Assembly (NCBI GenBank): GCA_001599355.1
Contig: BCGQ01000004.1
Coordinates: 503,249-567,248, forward strand
Length of the DNA: 64,000 nt
Reading direction: 5' to 3'
Source: Nakazawaea peltata
Lineage: Eukaryota > Ascomycota > Pichiomycetes > Alaninales > Pachysolenaceae
The position numbers were made by a program, and so were the translations under genes. Below are positions 9,100-18,478 of the stretch, in pieces. The stretch's first letter is position 1; the number at the start of each line of letters is the position of its first letter. The notes under the pieces were generated by a model. It saw only the letters and a list, made by a program, of their open reading frames with translations. It did not search any database and was not told the DNA's origin.

Positions 9100-10812
9100 T
9101 TATTCTGACTCCGAGGCAGATCTCATCACTTCCTTATCCAAAACGGCGATGTTTTGGACTTCGACCTCTTCGGCGATATCCTCGGCAGTGTCATCGTCCA
9201 AGTTAGAACGTGGACCATGATATTGCTTGTATTTGAAGAGGAAGAAGTACAGAGATGAAAGAATCCAAACACCTGGCAAGACTGCGATAGTGTAGTTCAT
9301 TGTGGATTTGTCAACCTTGGTGACACTTGGGAAGAAACACATTACCAAGACGAAAAGAATCCAAGTAACTGAGATCCAGGCCATGATTGGACTCATGACA
9401 TCACCAAGGTAGAATTGTCCAGGCTTGAATTTGTCTCTACCGTAGGTCAATCTCAAGAAGATTGGCATTCCCCAAGCGAAGTTGATCAGCAGCAGGGAAA
9501 GCGAGAACAACAGGTTAGCCAGCACATCACCCAGCAAGACAAGACAATTCAAAATCAAACTGACTAAGAAGGCAAAGATAATAGAGTTAAATGGTTGTCT
9601 GTATTTCTTGTTAACGTACTTGATTCTGTCGGAGAATGGTAAACCATTGTCTCTGGCAAAAGCCCACATCTGTCTGGAAGCAGCTAATAACAAAGAGGCT
9701 CCCATCAAGAATTGACAAATACACATCAATACAAGGAACAGAACAGTCCACTTCTTGCCAAGAGCGTCCTCGATGATTTGAGCCATTGGCATACCAGTTG
9801 GAGAGTCAATAACGGTAAGAGGATCTTTGTCCATACAAGCACCGACAACGATACAAATGAACCAACCAATTACCCAACAAGCTGTAATAGAACCCATAAT
9901 ACCAACGGCATAAGGAGAATTGATAAGCATTCTGAAGAATGATTCTTTCTTGTTTGGATCGACAGGACCACTGGATTTCAGCTCTTCAGACATATGAACG
10001 ACACTGTCAAAGGCACCAATAGTCCAGATTGGTACCATCATACCCAAGCAGAAGGTCCAGCCTTCTGGCCATTCTCCGGTATTGATAATATCACCGAAGA
10101 TGAACTTTGCATCATTGAAACCTCCCTTGTTGATCTTCTGACCGATTGGAAGCAGGATGAAGAACAATACAATGATCAGTAAATTGGAGACGACCGAAAT
10201 TGTTTGAACCAAATTGGTTCTTCCACGGAACAGCACGATCATGAAACCATGCAGTACCATAACCAGAGCAAAGACACCATATTTCTTGTAAACGTTGACT
10301 TCGATGGCTCCATCGGTGTTGACATAAACGGCTGCCAAGACTTCTGCGGCAAATCCAAAGTTAACCGAACATACACCAACACATAATCCGATAGTATTAG
10401 AGAAACCAACGATATACGATAAGGGGATTCTAACTTTGTCCGGGGCATAATAATTGGTCCAGTAATAAAGACCACCACTAGTAGGGATGGAACTAGCCAT
10501 TTCCAGCATGGAAGTTCCGACACAAAGAATGAAAATAGGAGCGACAAACCATCCCCATACTAAACCAGGAGACAGAAGACCTAAACCGGTACTCATAGCC
10601 GTGGCAATTGAAGGAAGTAATCCCATAATAGAGAAGGCAATACCAAAAGTTTGGAATGTGCTATAAGATCTCTTCATTTCTTGTTTATAACCAATTTCAT
10701 GCAACAATTCCTCATCGTTGTGAACTAATCTGGCATCAATCTCCCTAAGGGGAGATTTAGTAGCCTGAATTTGAGAAAATCTCGAAGTTGTAGGGACGGC
10801 CAGTACTGACAT
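9100..10812 (-). CDS. UGA4: GABA / amino-acid permease (Uga4 family)
   Basis: 570 residues of an APC-superfamily transporter with about 12 hydrophobic segments. A cytoplasmic N-terminus (1-58) leads into the first helix region at FGIAFSIMGLLPSIATAMS. SIPTSGGLYYWTNYYAP (about 110) is typical of the Uga4/Bio5/Hnm1 group. Its length equals that of S. cerevisiae Uga4 (571). The expected role is proton-coupled uptake of 4-aminobutyrate and related compounds at the plasma or vacuolar membrane. The upstream region carries several GATAAG sites, fitting nitrogen control. Exact substrate is inferred, since polyamine and choline carriers look similar. Confidence 0.78.
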   Translation of the reverse strand: MSVLAVPTTSRFSQIQATKSPLREIDARLVHNDEELLHEIGYKQEMKRSYSTFQTFGIAFSIMGLLPSIATAMSTGLGLLSPGLVWGWFVAPIFILCVGTSMLEMASSIPTSGGLYYWTNYYAPDKVRIPLSYIVGFSNTIGLCVGVCSVNFGFAAEVLAAVYVNTDGAIEVNVYKKYGVFALVMVLHGFMIVLFRGRTNLVQTISVVSNLLIIVLFFILLPIGQKINKGGFNDAKFIFGDIINTGEWPEGWTFCLGMMVPIWTIGAFDSVVHMSEELKSSGPVDPNKKESFFRMLINSPYAVGIMGSITACWVIGWFICIVVGACMDKDPLTVIDSPTGMPMAQIIEDALGKKWTVLFLVLMCICQFLMGASLLLAASRQMWAFARDNGLPFSDRIKYVNKKYRQPFNSIIFAFLVSLILNCLVLLGDVLANLLFSLSLLLINFAWGMPIFLRLTYGRDKFKPGQFYLGDVMSPIMAWISVTWILFVLVMCFFPSVTKVDKSTMNYTIAVLPGVWILSSLYFFLFKYKQYHGPRSNLDDDTAEDIAEEVEVQNIAVLDKEVMRSASESE

Positions 10813-11246
10813 ATCTGTATAAAGCTACCAAATAAAGGACATCGGAAGAGAAACGTAATTATTATATATAAGGGGCTGCACTGGCCTGCTTCAGCCAGCC
10901 CAATCAGCACAATCTGTCTACCCGACCTAATCGGCATAGAACCCGCCTAATCCGCCTACACCTTCAAAACTCCATTTCTAAATTGAGCAATTCCCGCTTA
11001 TCCCGCACCCCCTTCAAATCCCCCGATAAGCACCCCAGCGCACACTTTCGACTGCTTAGTTCACAGTTTCGACCGCTTAGCGCACTTCTCACACCAAGCT
11101 CACCGCTCAAGCGCACAATTTGATTGCGCCAAACATTGCGTCTTTTTCTTATCTTATCAGTTTGAAGGGCCTAAAAGGGAAAAGATATTACGGAGATTTA
11201 GTTAAAAAGATGCGAATTTATTTTCGGGTAACGATAAGAGTGCAGA
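10813..11246 (-). promoter_or_regulatory. UGA4 promoter with GATA sites and a 21-bp direct repeat
   Basis: Four GATAAG cores occur: 10997-11002 (as CTTATC), 11025-11030, and overlapping CTTATCTTATC at 11148-11158. These are the sites of Gln3/Gat1/Dal80-type GATA factors that control GABA genes in S. cerevisiae. Two copies of CACASTTTCGACYGCTTAG (11041-11059 and 11062-11080) lie exactly 21 bp apart, two helical turns, and look like paired operators. No coding region is seen. Confidence 0.55.
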
Positions 11247-13343
11247 TCACTCATTATCGCTTGATTCATTATCGTTTTTCTGTCTATTTTGCGAGATAAT
11301 TCTTTCTCGTATCATTTGACTCACCGCTTCAGTGGAGAGTGCACCTGATCCACTGGCGGCATCTTCTCCGTCGGTAGTGGTCAGGTCGCTAGTAACATTG
11401 GCAGACGACACACTTGTCATATCTGCATCCGAACTCTTATCAGTAGAGAATATTGGAATACCAGAAAGATCGTATTGAGAATTAAGACGGTTAAGACCAC
11501 TTTGCTCATCTCTTTGTTTTTGTTTCTTGGCAAACCGTTTCAGCTTCAGTCTTTCGGTTTTTAATTCTTGTTCTCTTTCGAAAGTTTCAGTCTTAGTTCT
11601 TTGCAGTAATAAATCAAAATCAGGGAACAATTGAGGTCCCAATTCATTGACTAATTGTGTGATTTCAAGTGTCAATTCCTTTCTTAATTGCTTTAATTCT
11701 GTCACACTTGTCTCATTAAGAAGTGTCAAATACAAAGGTCTTAAACTCTTGAAATAATCCATACCTTGATCTCCTACGATTAAAGCAGAATAAGTGATCA
11801 TGGAACAAAACAGATAACTCATCCAGAAAGCAAGAAGGTTTTGTTTCTTCCCGGAAACATACCCCCAATACCATAATAATCCTGTCCCAATCACAGAGTA
11901 AGCCGTATATAACAATGGAGCCAATCCCATTGCTACTAAAATCTTCCAAGTAGCAATGACATCGGTCAGCTTGATCTTAACAGTAGATGCCAGTAACAGC
12001 AGCTTCGATTTCTTATTACTGATCTTCTTTGTAGCGATGAAAACAGGACTGAACATGAGGAATCCAGGAATACAAAACAACAGTAAGAAGAACACTCTAG
12101 AGAAATTGGCCAATAACAAGAACAGGGTCACAATTCTTAATCTAGGTTTACATTTCTCCACATCATGATCTGGAATATGATAAATCTTCAACAAATCACT
12201 ATACTTCATGATTTTGGTCTTCAATGCCTGTACTCGAGGCTCATCTTTATAGTGTGTATAACCTTTAACCAATCTTCTATTCATCTCTACGACAAGAGGT
12301 AAAGCCAATCTGGAGGAGAAATTATTGGAATACAATCTTCTAGCGACTTGAACACAAACCAAAGTCTCGAAATCTGGACAAGTGACAGTCACCAGCTTCA
12401 AACCATTCTTAATCTCATCCAATAGCTCTCTAACCAGATCCTTAGAAGTCAGAGGATCTTGATACATTTGAACTAACCTTGGATCAACATCTAATGGGTT
12501 ACCAAACTCCACAACAGCTCTTGATCTGAACTTATGAGGCATGAAATAGTTCATTCCACAAGGAACAATCTTCACATTACATTCTGGATCAGCAGCCATA
12601 GCTCCAAGTGCCATAATGGCAACACCCAGCTTCAAAGGTAACAAATCTGGTCTATCATGAGAACCTCCTTCTGGGAAAATACCAATACAGTTACCGTTAC
12701 TCAAATGATCAAATACTCTTGAATAAACTTCACTTTGATCGATCTTTGGAGCCGTCTTGAAATCAGTCCCATGTTGTAATAATTCATTCAGTGTCTCAAC
12801 ATTCTTAGGGTTGGATACTTTGAAATCTCTCTTGAGAATCAACTCGGTATCTGATACGATCTCGGCGACTTCAGCAGAACCCAAAGAATTAGGCAATGCA
12901 ATCAACCCATTGAGATAGACATCCTTCGTGAACTGAGTGCCTTCACCTACTAACGTCAAATTGAATTCGGCATCGAAATCTGGACTGTACCTGATAGTTC
13001 CCTTGGCCTTCTTCAAGTTGTCCTGAGCTCTGGCTACAGGAATTGACATGATCGAATTGGCCAAGAAACCAATGACCGGGTCTTTGAAAGACTTTGTAGC
13101 CACGAGGAAAGAAATTCGACGAGCCGACAGCTGTTGAACACAGCTCAGCAATAACAATCCATCGACAAATTGATTCAGATGTGGTGCACCAACAAAGATT
13201 AACAGTTGTTTTGGGTTCTTTGGGACTTTGAAAGCTCCTCGGGTCCTAATTTCTCTGAAGAAACAGTCGAACAGAAGTTGGAAAAGCCAGACCACAAAGT
13301 CATACACCATACATTGGTATAGTTTTGGGGGTTGGTATGACAT
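11247..13343 (-). CDS. SCT1: Glycerol-3-phosphate acyltransferase (Sct1/Gpt2 type)
   Basis: 698 residues from the ATG at 13343, the first true ATG in the open frame. Acyltransferase motifs: GAPHLNQFVDGLL (acyl-transfer His/Asp, about residue 50) and GIFPEGGSHDRPDLLPLK (about 215), followed by VPCGMNYF. Hydrophobic segments lie at about 415-440 and 475-540, and a charged Ser-rich tail (about 600-698) probably carries phosphorylation sites. It makes lysophosphatidate from glycerol-3-phosphate or DHAP and acyl-CoA in the ER, the first step of phospholipid and triacylglycerol synthesis. S. cerevisiae has two paralogues, SCT1 (YBL011W) and GPT2; SCT1 is chosen because it neighbours LAA2 (YBL010C), as here. 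Confidence 0.88.
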   Translation of the reverse strand: MSYQPPKLYQCMVYDFVVWLFQLLFDCFFREIRTRGAFKVPKNPKQLLIFVGAPHLNQFVDGLLLLSCVQQLSARRISFLVATKSFKDPVIGFLANSIMSIPVARAQDNLKKAKGTIRYSPDFDAEFNLTLVGEGTQFTKDVYLNGLIALPNSLGSAEVAEIVSDTELILKRDFKVSNPKNVETLNELLQHGTDFKTAPKIDQSEVYSRVFDHLSNGNCIGIFPEGGSHDRPDLLPLKLGVAIMALGAMAADPECNVKIVPCGMNYFMPHKFRSRAVVEFGNPLDVDPRLVQMYQDPLTSKDLVRELLDEIKNGLKLVTVTCPDFETLVCVQVARRLYSNNFSSRLALPLVVEMNRRLVKGYTHYKDEPRVQALKTKIMKYSDLLKIYHIPDHDVEKCKPRLRIVTLFLLLANFSRVFFLLLFCIPGFLMFSPVFIATKKISNKKSKLLLLASTVKIKLTDVIATWKILVAMGLAPLLYTAYSVIGTGLLWYWGYVSGKKQNLLAFWMSYLFCSMITYSALIVGDQGMDYFKSLRPLYLTLLNETSVTELKQLRKELTLEITQLVNELGPQLFPDFDLLLQRTKTETFEREQELKTERLKLKRFAKKQKQRDEQSGLNRLNSQYDLSGIPIFSTDKSSDADMTSVSSANVTSDLTTTDGEDAASGSGALSTEAVSQMIRERIISQNRQKNDNESSDNE

Positions 13344-13784
13344 GGTTATTGGAGTATCCACCTCTACACTAGTGTACACTACTTTAAGCGCCGAGATTTG
13401 ACAAGATCTGGAAGGAAAAATTAGACGGAGAAGAGGAAGTTGAAAATTTTGGGCTGGAGAAATGTAGGGAAATCTAAGAAAATGTAGGGAGTGTTAGGAA
13501 AAAGTAGGAAAGTGTCAATAAAATCTAAGAAAAATCAGGAAAATCTAAGAAAATGTTAGGAAAATATAGGAAAACGTAGGAAAATGTTAAAAAATGTTAG
13601 GAAAAAGTAGAAGAAAACAAGAAAAGTCTAGTCAAAAATAGATCAAAATTAATAATAAATCGCTAATCATTTATTCGTAAATTGCTAAACAAGATCTCAC
13701 CTTTTTGATCAGTCGATTGACCAGTGATTTGATCACAAACGATGACCATTGACAACATATAATAACTAGTCATAACCTCACCTC
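13344..13784. repeat. Intergenic region with degenerate A/G-rich tandem repeats
   Basis: 441 bp between the SCT1 start and the LAA2 stop. From about 13450 to 13625 a degenerate unit of 10-13 bp (variants of GGAAAAWSTARG) repeats about a dozen times. The SCT1 promoter must lie here. No gene is seen. Confidence 0.6.
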
Positions 13785-14753
13785 TCATTTCTTCTTTCTT
13801 AGACTCTGCACAAGCTTCTCATTACGGAATTTCACCTCATTACCAACCATATTCTCAATATAATCCTGAAAAACCATATTATCTTTCTTTAATGTTGTTT
13901 CATAATGGCTCCAGGTGGCATAAATTGGTTTAAGTGACTCCAATTGAGATTTTAAGGACTCAAGATGTGACTCTAATTTCTCAGCAGATTGCAAACTTTG
14001 ATAATATCCCAATTTTTGAACCTGAAGACTATCCAAATATAGACTTGTAGTATCTAATATTTCTTTGAATTTTTCAGGTGATAATTCTAAAGAGTCAAAA
14101 GAGGGTAAATTCAAGTCGGTCTTAGGATCGATTTCCTTGAGTAATTGACTCATTAACAAATTCTCTTCTTTCCCTAGTTCATGATTCTCCAGGATTTCAT
14201 CCAAATTCAACGGAAGTCCCAAATTCATTAACATCTCCCTTCGTATAGTCGACTTCTTCCATTGCATTTCATTCATGTGCTTTGTACGTATATTTTTATG
14301 GACACTTACCAGACTAAGTCTGTTCATTAACTCAATTGATCTTCCTGTGAGGGACAAATCTTCTAATTGTGGAGTAGGGGTGATATCAAGCGACTCAGAA
14401 TTGAAAATCTCCTCAATAATCTTCAGCGAGTGTTGTTGTACTATATCTGATTTGGTGAACTCTACTGGGATTGGGTCCTGTATCACAGTGGGGTAAGAAA
14501 CAGGATTAGAAGTGGCGTTCTTAACCTCAGGTTCACTCAATTGTTCCTCAAATGAAGCGTTATCGAATGAAGCATCATCAAAAGATCCGAAATCGTCATC
14601 ATCATCATCATCTTCCTCTTCCTCTTGCTCCACTTCTTGTTCTTCAGGCAGATTTTGATCTAAATTTTCATCCTCATACTGAGTAGGTTCAGAATTGGGA
14701 ACAATTTGGCTTGGAGACGCAATCTCCGGCTCTTCAGATCTTTCAACATCCAT
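13785..14753 (-). CDS. LAA2: Laa2-like AP-1 accessory protein
   Basis: 322 residues. The acidic N-terminal third contains the run EEEEDDDDDDDFGSFDDASF (about 43-62). The FGSFDDASF part resembles the acidic Phe motifs that bind gamma-adaptin ears in Laa2 and aftiphilin. The rest is helical and coiled-coil, ending in a basic tail (about 250-322). Laa2 (YBL010C) recruits Laa1 and AP-1 in clathrin traffic between the trans-Golgi and endosomes. It sits next to the SCT1 orthologue, as in S. cerevisiae (YBL011W-YBL010C), which strengthens an otherwise motif-based call. Confidence 0.75.
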   Translation of the reverse strand: MDVERSEEPEIASPSQIVPNSEPTQYEDENLDQNLPEEQEVEQEEEEDDDDDDDFGSFDDASFDNASFEEQLSEPEVKNATSNPVSYPTVIQDPIPVEFTKSDIVQQHSLKIIEEIFNSESLDITPTPQLEDLSLTGRSIELMNRLSLVSVHKNIRTKHMNEMQWKKSTIRREMLMNLGLPLNLDEILENHELGKEENLLMSQLLKEIDPKTDLNLPSFDSLELSPEKFKEILDTTSLYLDSLQVQKLGYYQSLQSAEKLESHLESLKSQLESLKPIYATWSHYETTLKKDNMVFQDYIENMVGNEVKFRNEKLVQSLRKKK

Positions 14754-15060
14754 GATCTGTCTCTATCTCTATACCCTGATGCTCTGTTCCTGTCCTGTAC
14801 CTGAACTATACCCGCCCTTTCACCTCTCTTTCTAGCCGTATCTTGCTCAAAGGCGTGTCATTTTCAATTGACTTCCTAATTAGGAAATCACACACAACCT
14901 CTATACATTTACCCAAATAGGTAATAGTAACACCCCCAATTACAATTACACACTTCATTCAATAAACAATCATTGATTCAGACTTAGAGTCTCCTAATAT
15001 ACTGCTATGTAACACGACTACTATACAGATAAAGTTATAAAAGAAAATGTACAAAAACTT
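14754..15060. promoter_or_regulatory. LAA2 promoter with two Mcm1-like palindromes
   Basis: 307 bp. It contains the perfect palindrome TTCCTAATTAGGAA (14873-14886) and TTACCCAAATAGGTAA (14909-14924, nearly palindromic), 36 bp apart. Both fit Mcm1 P-box/ECB consensus. They lie upstream of LAA2 and downstream of the PUF4 stop. Confidence 0.5.
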
Positions 15061-17361
15061 TCATGCCTCAATAGTGTCACCTCTAGTTGCTGTAGAGACA
15101 ATCCTATTGTTAGGTGAAGTGGTGGAGGATGAAGAGCCATTACCGGAGGTGGTAACACCTAATCTGCTGCCAATTCTTCTACCATGAGGGGTATTTTTGG
15201 CTGACGGAAGAATTGGAGTTAAAATGCGCTTCAATCTGTCAAATTGTGACTGGTTAGAAACATCCAAACATGTTTGAAGAACATAATTCCCATAAGAATC
15301 ATTCAATAACAGAGAGAAATCCTTAGTACTAAGTTTAGTTAAGATTGTATCTTCGATCATCAGATCTTTGTCCAACAGAGTCAATCTTAAGATCTTCTCA
15401 ATCACATTGGACCCGAATTTATGAAGAGATAATTCGATAAACAGACGATTAACCTTCTCCAACACCTCACTAATACTCGAATCCTTAGAATTAAGTAAGG
15501 CAGGATTATTTAGGATATATTGCACGACATAATTTCCGAACGGATCAAAACTTAATTCTAACACATTTTCGCTCAAGACAGCCCCTAATTGTCTACATTG
15601 GTCAAGAGACCCATAATCTAAACAACGTTGTAAGACACAACACCCATGTCTGTGTCTAGCTATCTCGACAAAATGCTCGGAACAGATATCAAAGATGAAC
15701 TGAGTTGAAGCCGTTGGTAATTTCGAAAGACATTTTTGTACTACGTGGTTACCATTGAGGTCACGTGACAAGGTCACAATATGAGGTCTTAATGATTCGG
15801 TGATGACGTTGATTTCTTCCTCGGATTTGAAACAGTCAATCAATTTTTGTAACAGACGAGTTCCATGAGGATTGACGGCAATCTTGAAGAATTCCGGACT
15901 TGCATTTTTCACCAAAATTAAACGTTGATGAGGAGCACATTTCTCCAACAATTTTTGTACTAAATAATTACCGAATGGATCGATCATTAACTCGACAACT
16001 CTGGAGTGAGTTTCTTCGAAAATCATTGTAGTCTTGGATTCGTCTCCAAGATCTAACTGTTTCTGTAAGAATCTACAACCATGTTGGTCTCTGCAAAGTG
16101 AATAAATATCACCTTTGAAATTTTCAATCTGAGCGTTTTGATACTTTGCCGGGTCTTCACCTCTTCTCTTGGCCCCACCGTTTCCACTGTTATTGATATG
16201 GTTCAACTTATTACGATGAACGTTGACTCCGTTGTTATTCCAACGTTGAGATCTTGGTTTCTGATGAGACTGAACAGAATTCTCATACTGTCCAACTGCA
16301 GATTGTTGGATTGGTCTCTGTTGAACAGGAATTTGATCTTGGATTTGGGGCAGTTGCTGTGAGAATTGTTGTGACAAACCCCCAGGAACAACATAATACG
16401 GATTGAAATCTTGTATTGGTTGATCATTCATCCATACATTATTTCCAGAAAGAGGAGCCATACCTGTCAAGTTTGAGCTTGGAGAGCTCATAGTTGAAAA
16501 TTGATATGGGACTTGATATTGCATGGAATTGAATGGTTGATACTGATACGGAGTGAAATGTTTCACCTCATTAGTCTCATCGGAGATAGAACTACTATCT
16601 TCCGGGGAACTTTGAATAGTCTTATTCAGTTTGAGTGAAGAATCTTCAACACCAGCTAATAATGAGCCTCCAAATTGATGAGACAGCAGCAGTACCGAAC
16701 CAGAAGCACCCAGATCAGGGATTTTGAAACTCTTGAGTTTCTCCAACATATCAGACGATGGGTTGGTGTTATGATGTTGAAGCTGGGGAGCAGTTTGTGG
16801 AATAGCCAAGACAGAGGACCAGTTAGGAGTAGCTGGATTCTCTGGGATATTCGTATGCGAAGCGGATGCAGCAGTAGTTGGAGTTAAAGCACCCAACTTG
16901 ACTTGACGATTGGAAGAAGTTGAAAGAATATCGTTATAATCATCCAAATTCAAATCACCCAAAGCCAAATCGATGTCCAATTCCGGGGTCTCTGTACGTA
17001 AAATCGAAGTATTGGAGGTGGAAAATGGAGGAGCAGTCGCTGGCAGTACTTGTTGAGGCAGATCATTACCTAATAAAATAGGAGTGCCGGTACCTGAGAT
17101 TTCATCTTGGAAAAACAAAAGTGATGAAGATGAAGCGCGATGTTGCAGTGATGGCAGAGGCGGCAGCAGTGACAGCAGCAGCAGCAGCAGCGGTTGTCCT
17201 ACAAATGTAGAACCCCCATTATTCGAGCCCAAAATTGAGCTGTAACTTCTTTGCTTAGGAGGCGTCTGTAATTGATCCGACGTATTCAACTGAGATAAAA
17301 CCGACATCAAAGACGACTCGTTCGTCGATGACATAAGCGAGTCGCTGTTTGAAGAACTCAT
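15061..17361 (-). CDS. PUF4: Pumilio-family mRNA-binding protein Puf4
   Basis: 766 residues. The N-terminal 400 are low complexity, rich in Ser, Asn, Gln and Pro. The C-terminal PUF domain (about 415-740) has eight repeats, including YSLCRDQHGCRFLQKQLD, GNYLVQKLLEK, GTRLLQK, GNHVVQKC, HGCCVLQRC, GNYVVQYI, GSNVIEKI and GNYVLQTC. This order fits Puf4 (YGL014W) better than Puf3 or Puf5. Puf4 binds 3' UTR UGUA-type elements and promotes deadenylation and decay, notably of ribosome-biogenesis mRNAs. The CTG at 15853-15855 (minus) falls on the Ala of GTRALQK. The divergent neighbour is the MNN4-like gene. Confidence 0.88.
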   Translation of the reverse strand: MSSSNSDSLMSSTNESSLMSVLSQLNTSDQLQTPPKQRSYSSILGSNNGGSTFVGQPLLLLLLSLLPPLPSLQHRASSSSLLFFQDEISGTGTPILLGNDLPQQVLPATAPPFSTSNTSILRTETPELDIDLALGDLNLDDYNDILSTSSNRQVKLGALTPTTAASASHTNIPENPATPNWSSVLAIPQTAPQLQHHNTNPSSDMLEKLKSFKIPDLGASGSVLLLSHQFGGSLLAGVEDSSLKLNKTIQSSPEDSSSISDETNEVKHFTPYQYQPFNSMQYQVPYQFSTMSSPSSNLTGMAPLSGNNVWMNDQPIQDFNPYYVVPGGLSQQFSQQLPQIQDQIPVQQRPIQQSAVGQYENSVQSHQKPRSQRWNNNGVNVHRNKLNHINNSGNGGAKRRGEDPAKYQNAQIENFKGDIYSLCRDQHGCRFLQKQLDLGDESKTTMIFEETHSRVVELMIDPFGNYLVQKLLEKCAPHQRLILVKNASPEFFKIAVNPHGTRLLQKLIDCFKSEEEINVITESLRPHIVTLSRDLNGNHVVQKCLSKLPTASTQFIFDICSEHFVEIARHRHGCCVLQRCLDYGSLDQCRQLGAVLSENVLELSFDPFGNYVVQYILNNPALLNSKDSSISEVLEKVNRLFIELSLHKFGSNVIEKILRLTLLDKDLMIEDTILTKLSTKDFSLLLNDSYGNYVLQTCLDVSNQSQFDRLKRILTPILPSAKNTPHGRRIGSRLGVTTSGNGSSSSTTSPNNRIVSTATRGDTIEA

Positions 17362-18478
17362 TTCAAATCAAATCTCCTCTCAATCCTTACTCTTCAAATC
17401 TGATTCACCTCTTCAAATCTCAGCTTTTTTTCTCCCCTTCTTTTTCACTACTCTTTTCTTTTTCTGTGGGAAAGAGGAGGTTGGGAGGGTTTGATTGGTG
17501 GGTGGTAGTCGATGAGATTTGGGACTCAAAGTGTTTATAGATGTTGGGGTAGACGATTAGTGGAAGGCTGAGCCTGTAGATCGTCAGAGTCTCAAAATTA
17601 TACCTGGTTTGAATCGGTAAAAATTTTCCCGTCTTCCTTGCTTATGCAGTTACCCTCCCTGTGCTTGATCCTTCAGAATTAAGGAAAATTTTTTTGTGTG
17701 TGAATCCAAAAAAGGGGATACTAATCGAGAAGCGATTACCGGATGTGGTAATAGTAAATGATGAGCATTGGGGAGTATGGGAGTAGTGTAGCATTGGGTA
17801 AGGATCATGGTGGTCAATATGGGGGCAGGGTGGAAATAATTTCAATTGACCCAGGATGTCTCGGTTAGTTATAGTCACAAATACTTAGTACTCCATTGTT
17901 GATGAAAGGTAATTGATGACATAGTGATCTGGTGTCATGATGTTGACCTCACCTACCCCCACCTCATCTCATCTTTGCTGTCCATAGCAAATTACGAATA
18001 TCTTTATTTCCACTACTAGCAAATTATCAATTCTGCCCCTGTAGATCTGCACCGCATAATAAGGTCACAAGGTAACAATCTACAGGGTTAAGTCTAAGCA
18101 CATTTGAACGCTCTCTACAAAATTCTTCAGAAACTCTAAAAGCCCTCTATGAACTCTAAGAGCTCAACTCTACTCACAATTGTACCATCTAACTCAATTT
18201 CTTTATTTATTCGCACCCCTATTTCCTACTCAACCCCCCAACTAACTATCCCCTTACTTAATTTTCCGCTTATTTAATTCCAAATCGGGTAATTCACTCG
18301 TCGTTGCTCCCAAATCAGGAAATTCGTCCCCAGATAGGGCGCAGTCACAAGAGGTCCATTTGAGTGCAAAAGACACCATTCACCGTTCACCAAAGTTCCC
18401 AACAAGTTCACCACATCTAATACCACCACCACCAATTCCAACAGGACCAACCCAACACAGTTATACCTGGATCTCACC
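17362..18478. promoter_or_regulatory. Divergent promoter region of PUF4 and the MNN4-like gene
   Basis: 1117 bp. The PUF4 side is pyrimidine-rich (17400-17460). The MNN4-like side has three Mcm1-like CC-N6-GG sites: 18280-18289, 18310-18319 (with a GGAAA flank) and 18330-18339. Open frames here (for example 17642-17878 minus) lack protein-like features. No RNA gene recognised. Confidence 0.45.

Noticed and set aside
17642-17878. 78-codon frame with a TAACTAAC-like word upstream
   Set aside because: No donor site and His/Pro-rich random composition.
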